64,000 nt of DNA from Acidobacteriaceae bacterium (GTDB taxonomy: Bacteria; Acidobacteriota; Terriglobia; Terriglobales; Acidobacteriaceae): NCBI GenBank assembly GCA_003134995.1, contig PLDC01000022.1:1-64000 (forward strand). Direction: 5' to 3'. A model generated the notes under the pieces. The model did no database searches. It was not told the origin of the DNA and was given only the letters and a program-made list of their open reading frames with translations. Below, piece by piece: positions 51,404 through 58,851 of the stretch. The first letter of the stretch is position 1, and every line of letters begins with the position of its first letter. The translations under genes were made by a program, and so were the position numbers.

Positions 51404-53098
51404 ATGGCATCGTCGACCGACAGCGCCCAACCTAAGCCTCAGTACGTTCAGTACATACTTCTTGCCGCTGCTGTCCTGGCCTGCTTGCTTCCATTTTCCG
51501 GCAAGGCTTTCAACGTCGATGACACTTTGTTCATTTATGTCGCGCGGCAGATTATGCATCACCCGCTTGATCCCTTCGGATTCAAAGTGAACTGGTTCCT
51601 CGATGCCGTGCCCATGGCTCGCGAAACCAAGAATCCTCCGCTTGCGTCGTACTACATCGCCGCGGCGGCCAGTTTGGTCGGATGGTCGGAACGCGCGCTG
51701 CACCTCGCGTTTCTCTTGCCCGCGCTGGCCTCGGTCTTGGGCACATATCGTCTCGCGCAGCGATTTACAAAGTCGCCGCTGCTGGCGGCCATTGCCACGT
51801 TGCTCTCGCCCGTGTTTCTAGTCTGCGCCAGCAGCGTGATGTGCGACACCATGATGCTGGCGCTCTGGCTGTGGGCCATCATCTTCTGGATCGAAGGTTT
51901 CGAACCGCAAAGGCCGCAGTATCTGGCCATTTCGGTTCTGCTGATAACGCTGTGTGCTCTGACGAAGTACTTTGGCGCCGCTTTAATTCTGTTGCTTGCC
52001 GCATATTCGTTGGCACGCCAGCGCCGTCTCGGAAGCTGGGCGTTGTATCTGCTGCTGCCGATCGCGGTGCTCGCCGGATACCAGCACTGGACCAAAGCAG
52101 TCTACGGACTGCGAATGATTTCGGAAGCGGCTCATATGTCCGCGGGCGTGCGGCACGCAAGACAAAGTTCCGAGCTGGCCACAACGCTGGTCGATCTGAG
52201 CTTTGTTGGAGGATTAACGCTGCCCGCGCTGACGCTTGCACCCATTCTGTGGGCGCGCAGGAAAATTCTCGCAGTGTGCGTAGCCAGTGGGATTGCGGGG
52301 TTTCTCATAGCCCGAGGACGAATCGGCCTCGGCGCAATGTTCTGGCCGTTCGACTTTTACCAACACTGGTTCCTGGTAGGGATCCAGTTGACGCTCTTCA
52401 TCGCCACCGGATTCTCCGTGCTAGCGCTAGCGGCCACTTACGCATGGAAAAACAAAGATGCCGACTCGTTCTTGCTGATGCTCTGGGTCGTCGGAACATT
52501 TTTCTTTACCGGATTCATGAACTGGGCAATCAACGCCCGCTCCGTGCTGCCGCTGATTCCGGCCGCCGGCATCCTTCTCGCGCGGCGCATAGATACGCTA
52601 CGGGCCCGCTCGATTCGCTGGCGCCTCGCAATGTTGGCCATTCCTTTAGCCGTCGCAGGCGCAGTATCGCTCTGGCTCACCTGGGCCGACACAGAGTTGG
52701 CAAACTCAGCTCGAACCGCCGCGACGATGATCGAGCAAAAGACTCGCGATCAGCACGGCAAAGTGTGGTTCATGGGCCATTGGGGATTCCAATATTACAT
52801 GGAGTCATTCGGGGCGCGCCCGGTTGTGGTAAACGACCCGCCGCAGAGCCCCGGAGATTTCCTCGCCATCGCCGAGAGAGACCGACTGTTCGAAATCCGA
52901 CCGGAGTTCGTGTCTTCGCGCGATGTGATTCAGATTCCCATGCGTCTCGGCATCACGACCGTCCAACGCGAATTAGGCACCGGCTTTTATTCGTCCGACC
53001 TCGGTCCTCTGCCCTTCGCGATAGGGCCGGTCTCGCCCGAGCGTTATGAATTAATCCGGCTGGGATCGAAATCGACCTCGGCTGAATCGTCACCCTAA
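51404..53098 (+). CDS. PMT/ArnT-like membrane glycosyltransferase
   Basis: Membrane protein of 564 residues with about twelve hydrophobic segments. The first periplasmic loop, FNVDDTLFIYVARQIMHHPLDPFGFKVNW, carries the catalytic acidic pair (DD), and ETKNPPLASYYIAAAASLVG the PPL motif of family 39/83 enzymes. These use polyprenyl-phosphate sugars on the periplasmic side; the acceptor is unknown. A soluble C-terminal domain (WFMGHWGFQYYMESFGARPVVVNDP onward) is common to bacterial members. ATG 51404 is preferred over a TTG at 51362. Its stop overlaps that of the convergent HD-domain gene by 4 bp. Confidence 0.82.
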   Translation: MASSTDSAQPKPQYVQYILLAAAVLACLLPFSGKAFNVDDTLFIYVARQIMHHPLDPFGFKVNWFLDAVPMARETKNPPLASYYIAAAASLVGWSERALHLAFLLPALASVLGTYRLAQRFTKSPLLAAIATLLSPVFLVCASSVMCDTMMLALWLWAIIFWIEGFEPQRPQYLAISVLLITLCALTKYFGAALILLLAAYSLARQRRLGSWALYLLLPIAVLAGYQHWTKAVYGLRMISEAAHMSAGVRHARQSSELATTLVDLSFVGGLTLPALTLAPILWARRKILAVCVASGIAGFLIARGRIGLGAMFWPFDFYQHWFLVGIQLTLFIATGFSVLALAATYAWKNKDADSFLLMLWVVGTFFFTGFMNWAINARSVLPLIPAAGILLARRIDTLRARSIRWRLAMLAIPLAVAGAVSLWLTWADTELANSARTAATMIEQKTRDQHGKVWFMGHWGFQYYMESFGARPVVVNDPPQSPGDFLAIAERDRLFEIRPEFVSSRDVIQIPMRLGITTVQRELGTGFYSSDLGPLPFAIGPVSPERYELIRLGSKSTSAESSP

Positions 53099-53745
53099 GG
53101 CGCTTCGATAACTTTCGCCGCGCTGCCATCCAATCCCAATTTGTCGGCGATCCCTCGCAGCGCCTCGATGCAAAAAGCGATATGCTCATCGAGATCGACG
53201 CCCAGATCAGCAGCGCCGTTAATAATGTCATCTCGATTGACCTTCCGCGCGAAAGCTTTGTCTTTCATCCGCTTTCGCACCGACTTCGCATCGACCTCGG
53301 CCAGCGACTTCCCAGGCTTGATCAGAGCCACGGCGGTGATGAATCCGGCAAGCTCGTCACAGGCGAAAAGAGCTTTCTCCATCGGAGTATCGCGCGTCAC
53401 GCCGGTGTATTCCGCATGCGACATGATGGCCCGATTGATCACCTCAGGCCATCCCCGCTGCTTCAGAATCTCGTTGCCCTTGTATGGATGGTCTTCGAGG
53501 CTAGGATATTTCTCATAGTCGAAATCGTGAACAAGTCCGACGATCCCCCACAAGTCTTGCTCGGACAACCCAAATTCGGACAACCCAAACTCAGACAACC
53601 CAAGCGCCGACGCCTCAGAGTTTCCAGTCGCAAACTTTCGCGAGCACGCGCGCATGCAAGCCTCAACAGCGAGCGCGTGCTTGCGCAAACTTTCCGATTG
53701 AGTGAACTCAGTTAGTAAACACCACGCGCTCTCGCGATCAATCAT
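53095..53745 (-). CDS. HD-domain phosphohydrolase-like protein with tandem-repeat insert
   Basis: Protein of 216 residues with LRKHALAVEACMRACSRKF, the HD pair in IVGLVHDFDYEKYP, HPYKGNEILKQRG and IMSHAEYTGV with later metal-site residues (ALFACDELAGFITAVALI). This is the HDIG-type pattern usual for proteins described as HD-domain hydrolases. Between the first helix and the HD motif lies LGLSEFGLSEFGLSEQDL, encoded by three 15-bp repeats. The frame is open to 53802, but ATG 53745 has a better ribosome site. Substrate unknown. Confidence 0.8.
   Translation of the reverse strand: MIDRESAWCLLTEFTQSESLRKHALAVEACMRACSRKFATGNSEASALGLSEFGLSEFGLSEQDLWGIVGLVHDFDYEKYPSLEDHPYKGNEILKQRGWPEVINRAIMSHAEYTGVTRDTPMEKALFACDELAGFITAVALIKPGKSLAEVDAKSVRKRMKDKAFARKVNRDDIINGAADLGVDLDEHIAFCIEALRGIADKLGLDGSAAKVIEAP
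53561..53605 (-). repeat. 15-bp tandem repeat within HD-domain gene
   Basis: Three adjoining units on the plus strand (TCGGACAACCCAAAT, TCGGACAACCCAAAC, TCAGACAACCCAAGC) encode the pentapeptide LSEFG or close variants on the minus strand. The 15-bp unit keeps the frame. Confidence 0.85.
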
Positions 53746-53945
53746 GCTTTCTGCCCCTGTTTCTGAGGGTTCTTCACCGCTCGCTTTGCCCTTCACCGCC
53801 ACAATTCACGGCTTCATGCATTTTAACCTTGACATCCACAGGCCTTGTACCTCAGATTGTCTCTGCGGCCGGAACCTCTCCCCCAATTGTTTTGGTTCCG
53901 TCGTTAGTAGTAAGGAGTAGCCCGCTCTGGCACTCCCACAACCCG

Positions 53946-54485
53946 ATGGCTACGACTCTTGCCCCAGTAGATTCTAGGGAAGTCGTCCGTTGCGATCATT
54001 GCCTGTTGGTTCAATTCCGTACGGTCAACAACAACTGCCGCCGCTGCCACTCGTCCATGGACGAGGAACCTGAGCCTGTGCCGGTGGTGCTGACGCCGCC
54101 GGTAATTATGCCCATGCCTGGCAACGGCCGTGGGCACCTGAACCTAGCAACGTCCATCCGTTCGCTGCGCTTGCGCAGCGGACTGAGCCAGCGCCAACTG
54201 GCGGGACGCATGTCAGTACCGCGAACCTACGTTTCGAAGATCGAAAACGAGAAAGCTACGCCGACGCTGTCGTCCCTGGAACGGCTGGCGCGAGCCCTGG
54301 AGGTGACCGTGCCGGAACTGCTCAGTGGCGGAGAAAAGAATCGTCAGGACGAAATCAGCGAGCTGATGAAAGATCAGTTCATCGCGGAGATTCTGCCCTT
54401 CGTATCGCAATTGAACGGGATGCAGATGTCGAGCGTCCTGACCCAGTTGCGGGATCTGACGATAAGGCCAAGAAGAACCGCGTAG
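53946..54485 (+). CDS. XRE-family regulator with N-terminal zinc ribbon
   Basis: Protein of 179 residues. The N-terminus has a C4 zinc ribbon: C16 and C19 in CDHC, C31 and C34 in CRRC. After a Pro-rich linker comes an XRE helix-turn-helix, IRSLRLRSGLSQRQLAGRMSVPRTYVSKIENEKATPTLSSLERLARALEVTVPELL (about 70-125). A short helical C-terminus follows. The zinc-ribbon plus HTH arrangement suggests a stress or metal-linked regulator; the target is unknown. ATG 53946 begins the ribbon. It is followed by a hairpin repeat and a strong terminator, so it is monocistronic. Confidence 0.85.
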   Translation: MATTLAPVDSREVVRCDHCLLVQFRTVNNNCRRCHSSMDEEPEPVPVVLTPPVIMPMPGNGRGHLNLATSIRSLRLRSGLSQRQLAGRMSVPRTYVSKIENEKATPTLSSLERLARALEVTVPELLSGGEKNRQDEISELMKDQFIAEILPFVSQLNGMQMSSVLTQLRDLTIRPRRTA

Positions 54486-54546
54486 CGAAGGGGTTATGTG
54501 GGACTGCGGCCCCTTCGGCAAGCTTAGCGCAGGCGCTCGGCTGTCC

Positions 54547-54563
54547 GCCGGACGAAGTCCGGC
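54547..54563 (+). repeat. Palindromic GCCGGAC-GAA-GTCCGGC hairpin
   Basis: A perfect 7-bp stem with a triloop, in a cluster of short palindromes (54496-54570) just after the XRE gene; same style as the modules at 10.6 and 12.7 kb. Confidence 0.7.
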
Positions 54564-54606
54564 TGCTTTTGACTTTGAATTTATCCGGGCGTACCACCAA
54601 CTGAAT

Positions 54607-54635
54607 GCCGGGACCGAACTTGGTCCCGGCTTTTT
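54607..54635 (+). terminator. Rho-independent terminator after XRE gene
   Basis: A perfect 9-bp stem GCCGGGACC/GGTCCCGGC (54607-54615 with 54622-54630), loop GAACTT, then TTTTT. It also argues that the HtrA-like coding region starts downstream of it. Confidence 0.9.
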
Positions 54636-54738
54636 GTGGCTCTGCGACACTGAATCCGAGATAGATCGACCGACATCTATCCAGCATGAACCTCGAAGAA
54701 GTTGGAAGTGCTTTTTCTGCTTTCTCTGCTCGCGCATC

Positions 54739-55782
54739 TTGCATCAACCCGAAACGAATGGATGGCAGGCGGAATCTACGCGGGATAGCGCGCCAGTCGC
54801 CGCCTCCGGAAACGACGATTCCCTGCTCGATGCCTACTCGCGTGCAGTCACCGGAGCAGTCGAACGGGTCAGCCCCTCGCTGGTGAACATTGAGGTGCAT
54901 CAATCTGCCGGACGCTCGCGTTCGGGCGAAGACCGCGAACGCCGCGGCGGAGGCTCGGGCTTCGTATTCACTCCCGACGGCCTGATTCTCACCAACAGCC
55001 ACGTTGTGCATGACGCTCGCCGCATCGAGGTGACGCTCGCCGACGGTCGACGCATACCCGCGACCGCAATTGGAGACGATCCAGCGAGCGATCTCGCAGT
55101 GATTCGCATCGAGCAAGCGAGTGTGGACGAACCTGGCCTCACCGCCGCTGCCCTCGGCGACTCGCAGCAGCTTCGCGTGGGACAACTTGTCGTCGCGCTC
55201 GGCAGCCCTTATGGATTTCAATCCACCGTGACGGCTGGTGTTGTGAGCGCACTGGGACGTTCGCTGCGCTCGTATTCCGGCCGACTGATCGACGATGTAA
55301 TCCAAACCGATGCGGCGCTTAATCCCGGCAACTCCGGCGGGCCGCTGGTCGATTCCGCAGGGCGCGTGGTCGGTGTAAATACGGCGACGATTCTGCCAGC
55401 GCAAGGCATCTGTTTTGCCATCGGCATCAACACGGCGAAGTTCGTGGCCAGCCGCCTGCTGCGCGATGGACGCATCCGACGCAGCTTCATCGGCGTCTCG
55501 GCGCAGACCGTGCCCGTGCATCGGCGCGTGGTGCGCTTCTACGACTTGCCGAAAGAATCGGGCGCGCTGGCTTTGTCGGTCGAAGAGAATAGTCCGGCGA
55601 AGCGCGCGGGCCTGCGCGATGGCGACATCATCGTAGCGCTCGAAGGCAAGCCTGTCGCCGGCGTCGACGACCTCCACCGTGTGCTCACCGATGTTCGCGT
55701 AGGCGTAAGTTCCACGCTGACCGTGTTGCGGCTTACCGAGAAGTTGGAGTTGAAAATCGTGCCAGAAGAAGCGGCGAACTGA
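54739..55782 (+). CDS. HtrA/DegP-like trypsin-type serine protease with PDZ
   Basis: About 347 residues of an S1C protease. The catalytic triad is in ILTNSHVVHDA (His), PASDLAVIRI (Asp) and NPGNSGGPLVDSAGRVVG (Ser). A C-terminal PDZ domain follows (ALALSVEENSPAKRAGLRDGDIIVALEGKPVAGVDDLHRVL). The frame is open from an ATG at 54496, but that lies before the terminator and reads repeat sequence. The first in-frame start codon after the terminator is TTG 54739, without a clear ribosome site. No signal peptide is visible, so the protein may be cytoplasmic, or the true start may lie in a frame broken by a frameshift (an ATG at 54686 begins MNLEEVGSAF in another frame). Confidence 0.82.
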   Translation: MHQPETNGWQAESTRDSAPVAASGNDDSLLDAYSRAVTGAVERVSPSLVNIEVHQSAGRSRSGEDRERRGGGSGFVFTPDGLILTNSHVVHDARRIEVTLADGRRIPATAIGDDPASDLAVIRIEQASVDEPGLTAAALGDSQQLRVGQLVVALGSPYGFQSTVTAGVVSALGRSLRSYSGRLIDDVIQTDAALNPGNSGGPLVDSAGRVVGVNTATILPAQGICFAIGINTAKFVASRLLRDGRIRRSFIGVSAQTVPVHRRVVRFYDLPKESGALALSVEENSPAKRAGLRDGDIIVALEGKPVAGVDDLHRVLTDVRVGVSSTLTVLRLTEKLELKIVPEEAAN

Positions 55783-55839
55783 GAGCCGGTTCATTTCCTT
55801 GCGGTTTAACCTTTTGATTGAGCCCGGCCTATGATGGCC

Positions 55840-56148
55840 TTACAGGCGATCCTGCAGGATTTGTTCCACGTCCCGGCGGCCTTGAAGAATGGCAACGACC
55901 TGTAGCGGCTTCTTGTCGGGTCGATAGACGATAAGGTAGGAGTAGACCAGCGAGAACTTCACGGGTTCATCGGTCAAATCTTTGCGCCAATGTCCAGTGC
56001 CGGGATTTGCCGCCAGGAAAACGATCTGCCCGCGGATGGCAGCTTCGACTCGGTCTGCCATTTCATTGCCGCTTTGTTTCTCGATGTACCGCCAGATTTT
56101 GACAAGATCGATTGCGGCTTCCGGCGCGAGCACGTACCGCCTTCTCAT
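55840..56148 (-). CDS. ParE-type toxin
   Basis: Toxin of 102 residues: YVLAPEAAIDLVKIWRYIEKQSGNEMADRVEAAI, then GTGHWRKDLTDEPVKFSLVYSYLIVYRP and LQVVAILQGRRDVEQIL, the order of the ParE/RelE superfamily. ParE members poison DNA gyrase. The ATGA overlap (56145-56148) with the antitoxin upstream indicates coupled translation. The GHWRKDL and YLIVYRP strands are typical of ParE. Intact frame. Confidence 0.9.
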   Translation of the reverse strand: MRRRYVLAPEAAIDLVKIWRYIEKQSGNEMADRVEAAIRGQIVFLAANPGTGHWRKDLTDEPVKFSLVYSYLIVYRPDKKPLQVVAILQGRRDVEQILQDRL

Positions 56149-56402
56149 TCCGGCTGGGCTTTCAGTTTCGCGAGGTAAGCGTCCAGCTGGTCTTCGGGGA
56201 TGCCTTCGCCGCGGTCGAGTTGGTCGATGCTACGACGAATCTTGGCGTTGATCGCCTCGCGGCTCTCTAAGAGCCAGCGATCCTGTTCTTCCTGGGTTTC
56301 AATCAGGCGGAGCAACACTTCCTCAACGCTGGCGGAGCCAGTGGCCTGGAGTTGCTTTTGAATCCTGGCCTCCAAAGACGCGTCGCGGATCTCGATGTTC
56401 AT
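56145..56402 (-). CDS. ParD-like antitoxin
   Basis: Protein of 85 residues from ATG 56402: MNIEIRDASLEARIQKQLQATGSASVEEVLLRLIETQEEQDRWLL, then a helical acidic tail ESREAINAKIRRSIDQLDRGEGIPEDQLDAYL. The last part (EGIPEDQLDAYLAKLK) is characteristic of ParD/type II antitoxins paired with ParE. The first about 45 residues would be the ribbon-helix-helix DNA-binding and dimerisation part. The start is set by the fold; the frame runs to 56501. It lies directly upstream of the toxin. Confidence 0.85.
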   Translation of the reverse strand: MNIEIRDASLEARIQKQLQATGSASVEEVLLRLIETQEEQDRWLLESREAINAKIRRSIDQLDRGEGIPEDQLDAYLAKLKAQPE

Positions 56403-56655
56403 AGGTCGCCCCTCGGCTTTAAGGTTACGGGAAAGCGAGAGTTGAATCAACCAAATCCCCGGAATGTGGCGCTGCGCCAGGCATAGGGCGCAGACTTGCA
56501 AAACGACGTTGTTTCAGCCGAGGCTAATCCGCCCCTATGTCCTCCCTTGGGCGGTGAGGGATCAAGAAAAGCAGCCTAGATGCACTCTGTCGGTTGGTCA
56601 TAATTTGACTTCCATCTCTTGTCAGAAGCGGCTACGGCTTCTCTAGGAGGAGTTG

Positions 56656-56703
56656 ATGGCACGCGCTCGGACGGTGCGTGTTCGCGGGTCGGCTGTAATT
56701 TAG
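56656..56703 (+). CDS. 15-codon leader-like mini-frame
   Basis: A strong ribosome site, AGGAGGAGTTG, precedes ATG 56656. It encodes MARARTVRVRGSAVI and stops at 56703, six bases before the next small gene starts. It could be a leader peptide or the stump of a deleted gene. The rest of the gap 56403-56655 shows nothing else. Confidence 0.35.
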   Translation: MARARTVRVRGSAVI

Positions 56704-56709
56704 TTAGCC

Positions 56710-56889
56710 ATGCCGAAGCACGCGCGAAAGCCGAAATCCGCGATGGACAAACTGGTTGAGGCTTTTCTCAAACTCAGAGCCGAGGCGAAGGAGCGCATGT
56801 CCGAAAAAGAGTTCCGCGAAGCGGACCGGCAGTTCCATGAATTAGCCGATAAAATCCGTGCTCGACGACGGCGGGCCGTCCGCCCCTAG
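56710..56889 (+). CDS. Small basic helical protein
   Basis: Frame of 59 codons from ATG 56710: MPKHARKPKSAMDKLVEAFL, then LRAEAKERMSEKEFREADRQ and FHELADKIRARRRRAVRP. It is Lys/Arg/Glu-rich and predicted to be one long amphipathic helix or coiled coil. I do not recognise it. The regular polar pattern and lack of low-quality codons suggest a real small gene. It may be translated through coupling with the mini-frame just upstream. No partner is evident. Confidence 0.5.
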   Translation: MPKHARKPKSAMDKLVEAFLKLRAEAKERMSEKEFREADRQFHELADKIRARRRRAVRP

Positions 56890-56895
56890 CGTTTC

Positions 56896-56913
56896 GCGGA
56901 CAGGAGTGTCCGC
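56896..56913 (+). repeat. GCGGACA-GGAG-TGTCCGC hairpin
   Basis: A perfect 7-bp stem with a tetraloop, just after the small gene. The GCGGACAGGAGTGTCCGC sequence is one of the short dispersed palindromes of this window. Confidence 0.7.
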
Positions 56914-56994
56914 GCCACACGGTTCCCGCCATACCGTTCTCATCATTGCTTCCCCGCTTCCCGGCGTGTTAGCCTCTTACCGAAGGGGATCACT

Positions 56995-57807
56995 TTGCAG
57001 CACAAAGTTCCCGCCGGGCTGGATCGCAAGGAAGCGGATGTCTATCGGCATCTGGATCCAGGGCGGCTCCCAAAACACATCGCGATAATCATGGACGGCA
57101 ACGGGCGCTGGGCCAAGCGGCGCCACCTGCCGCGCGTGGCCGGGCACCGCGCCGGGGTCGCGTCCGTGCGCTCGACCGTGGAGACCGCGGCGCGCATCGG
57201 CATTCATGCGCTCACGCTCTATGCCTTCTCGGAAGAGAATTGGAAGAAGCGTCCCAAGAGCGAAGTCGACTTCCTCATGGGATTGCTCAGCCGCTATCTC
57301 AAGGCGGAAGTGCCTACGCTGAACCAGAACAACATCCGCCTGGAATACATTGGCCGGCAACAGCAGTTGCCCGAAGACGTGCAGGAGCGCATGGAGTGGG
57401 CGCGTGCGAGTACGGCGCATAATGCCGGCACCGTGCTCACGCTGGCGCTGAACTACAGCGCGCGCAGCGAACTGGTAGATGCGTTCCGCTCGATGGTCAG
57501 TGCCGCGTCACAGAATGGCGGCATCGAGCATTTGCGCATCGATGAAGACACCGTCGCCGGACATCTTTATACGCGGCACCTGCCCGATCCGGATCTGGTT
57601 GTGCGCACTTCGGGCGAGATGCGGCTGAGCAACTTCTTGCTCTGGCAGTTGGCTTATGCCGAGATTTATGTGACGCCAACTTTATGGCCTGACTTTCGCG
57701 GCGTGCATCTGCTGGAAGCGATTGCCGAATATCAGAAGCGCGAGCGGCGCTACGGCGGACTCAACCACGGCGATTCGCATGCTCACGCCGAAGCAGCGAA
57801 GAAGTAA
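56995..57807 (+). CDS. uppS: Isoprenyl transferase (undecaprenyl diphosphate synthase)
   Basis: Protein of 270 residues that makes undecaprenyl diphosphate, the lipid carrier for peptidoglycan and other surface glycans. IAIIMDGNGRWAKRR holds the catalytic Asp34. GVASVRSTVETAARIGIHALTLYAFSEENWKKRPKSEVDFLM, LNYSARSELVDA and DPDLVVRTSGEMRLSNFLLWQLAYAEIYVTPTLWPDF complete the family motifs. Its start is TTG 56995. It opens the conserved block uppS-cdsA-dxr-rseP, all in the same direction, which supplies carrier lipid, phospholipid precursor and isoprenoid units. Confidence 0.96.
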   Translation: MQHKVPAGLDRKEADVYRHLDPGRLPKHIAIIMDGNGRWAKRRHLPRVAGHRAGVASVRSTVETAARIGIHALTLYAFSEENWKKRPKSEVDFLMGLLSRYLKAEVPTLNQNNIRLEYIGRQQQLPEDVQERMEWARASTAHNAGTVLTLALNYSARSELVDAFRSMVSAASQNGGIEHLRIDEDTVAGHLYTRHLPDPDLVVRTSGEMRLSNFLLWQLAYAEIYVTPTLWPDFRGVHLLEAIAEYQKRERRYGGLNHGDSHAHAEAAKK

Positions 57808-57830
57808 GTTGCGGCTTCGTGGAAAATGAA

Positions 57831-57891
57831 CAGCAGGTTCCTCGACACGCTTTCGCCGCGTTCCGCGGCTGCAAGCGGCTCGGAATGACAA
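57831..57891 (-). repeat. Dispersed GTCATTCCGA element, copy 2
   Basis: Read on the minus strand it begins TTGTCATTCCGAGCC, with a variable GC-rich middle and GAGGAACCTG at the end, as at 20964-21008. It occupies the gap between uppS and cdsA. Confidence 0.6.
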
Positions 57892-57916
57892 GACTTTACA
57901 AGGATCGAAAGCCCCT

Positions 57917-58825
57917 TTGCTGAAGCGCATCGCGACCGCAGTCGTCCTGATTCCGATTGTGATGTTGCTGGTGCTGCGCGCGCCCGTGCCGGTGCTAGCA
58001 GTTTTCGCAGCGGCAGTTGCTCTGGTCACGGTGCAGGAATTCCTGAAGCTCACCGAATCTTATGGCGTGCAGCCGCTGCGCCTGCCAACTTACATTTTCG
58101 TTGGATTGATTTTTGTGCTGCTGGCATTCAGCGCAGCCGCCGAAACGCCGCAAGTTTCCGCGCTAAAGTTCGTCCTGGGGTTGGGATTTGCTTGCGCGGT
58201 CGCTCCCTTTATTTTTCTGACCATCACCATGCGCCGTGCGCAGTTAAGTGGAGCGTATCCGGCAGCGGCGGCCTCGGCGTTTGCTTTCGTCTACATTGCT
58301 GTGCCTATGGCGATGCTGGTGCAACTTCGCCAGCAATGGGCCGGAGCGTTCTGGCTGCTCTATCTCCTTCTCGTAGTTTGGGCGGGAGACATTTTCGCCT
58401 ACTTCGTGGGCCGCTCCGTTGGCCGCCATCTGATGGCGCCGCGGATCAGTCCGAAAAAAACCTGGGAGGGCGCTGCGGCATCGCTGGCTGCGAGCCTGTT
58501 AGTCGGAAGTCTGCTATTCACCTACGCGCTGCAGATCAGTACGTTCCTGCTTCGCATAGGGCTGATCGAGCGCCGCGACGGGCTTTTCGGACTGGAGAGA
58601 CCGGATCTGTGGCCGATCATCCTGCTAACTGTGGCGCTGAACATCGCAGCACAACTCGGCGATTTGGTGGAATCGCTGATCAAGCGCGGCGCCAACGTGA
58701 AGGACTCCGGCACAATTCTTCCCGGCCACGGCGGCATGCTCGATCGCATCGATGCCCTGTTGTTTGCGGCGCCGGTGCTGTGGTTTTACGCGGCGGCAGT
58801 CTTCCCACCCGGACGTCCCTGGTAA
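57917..58825 (+). CDS. cdsA: Phosphatidate cytidylyltransferase
   Basis: Membrane enzyme of 302 residues making CDP-diacylglycerol from phosphatidate and CTP for phospholipid synthesis. It has about eight hydrophobic helices. The family signature near the C-terminus is complete: GDLVESLIKRGANVKDSGTILPGHGGMLDRIDALLF, with the metal-binding Asp residues. DIFAYFVGRSVGRHLMAPRISPKKTWEG is the second conserved block. The start is TTG 57917, since no ATG lies at the expected position. dxr follows after 26 bp. Confidence 0.95.
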   Translation: MLKRIATAVVLIPIVMLLVLRAPVPVLAVFAAAVALVTVQEFLKLTESYGVQPLRLPTYIFVGLIFVLLAFSAAAETPQVSALKFVLGLGFACAVAPFIFLTITMRRAQLSGAYPAAAASAFAFVYIAVPMAMLVQLRQQWAGAFWLLYLLLVVWAGDIFAYFVGRSVGRHLMAPRISPKKTWEGAAASLAASLLVGSLLFTYALQISTFLLRIGLIERRDGLFGLERPDLWPIILLTVALNIAAQLGDLVESLIKRGANVKDSGTILPGHGGMLDRIDALLFAAPVLWFYAAAVFPPGRPW

Positions 58826-58851
58826 CGCGTAAAATAGAAGCTCCATTTCGC

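Noticed and set aside
51682-53049. Plus-strand frame of 455 codons in the glycosyltransferase region
   Set aside because: Arg/Ala/Ser-rich alternative frame; the real frame shows regular membrane helices.
54379-55794. Long minus-strand frame (471 codons) antisense to the HtrA-like gene
   Set aside because: Arg/Ala/His-rich with no domain; the plus strand carries the full protease triad and PDZ.
58192-58851. Upstream extension of the dxr frame over cdsA
   Set aside because: Reads cdsA in the wrong frame; dxr motifs begin at 58852.
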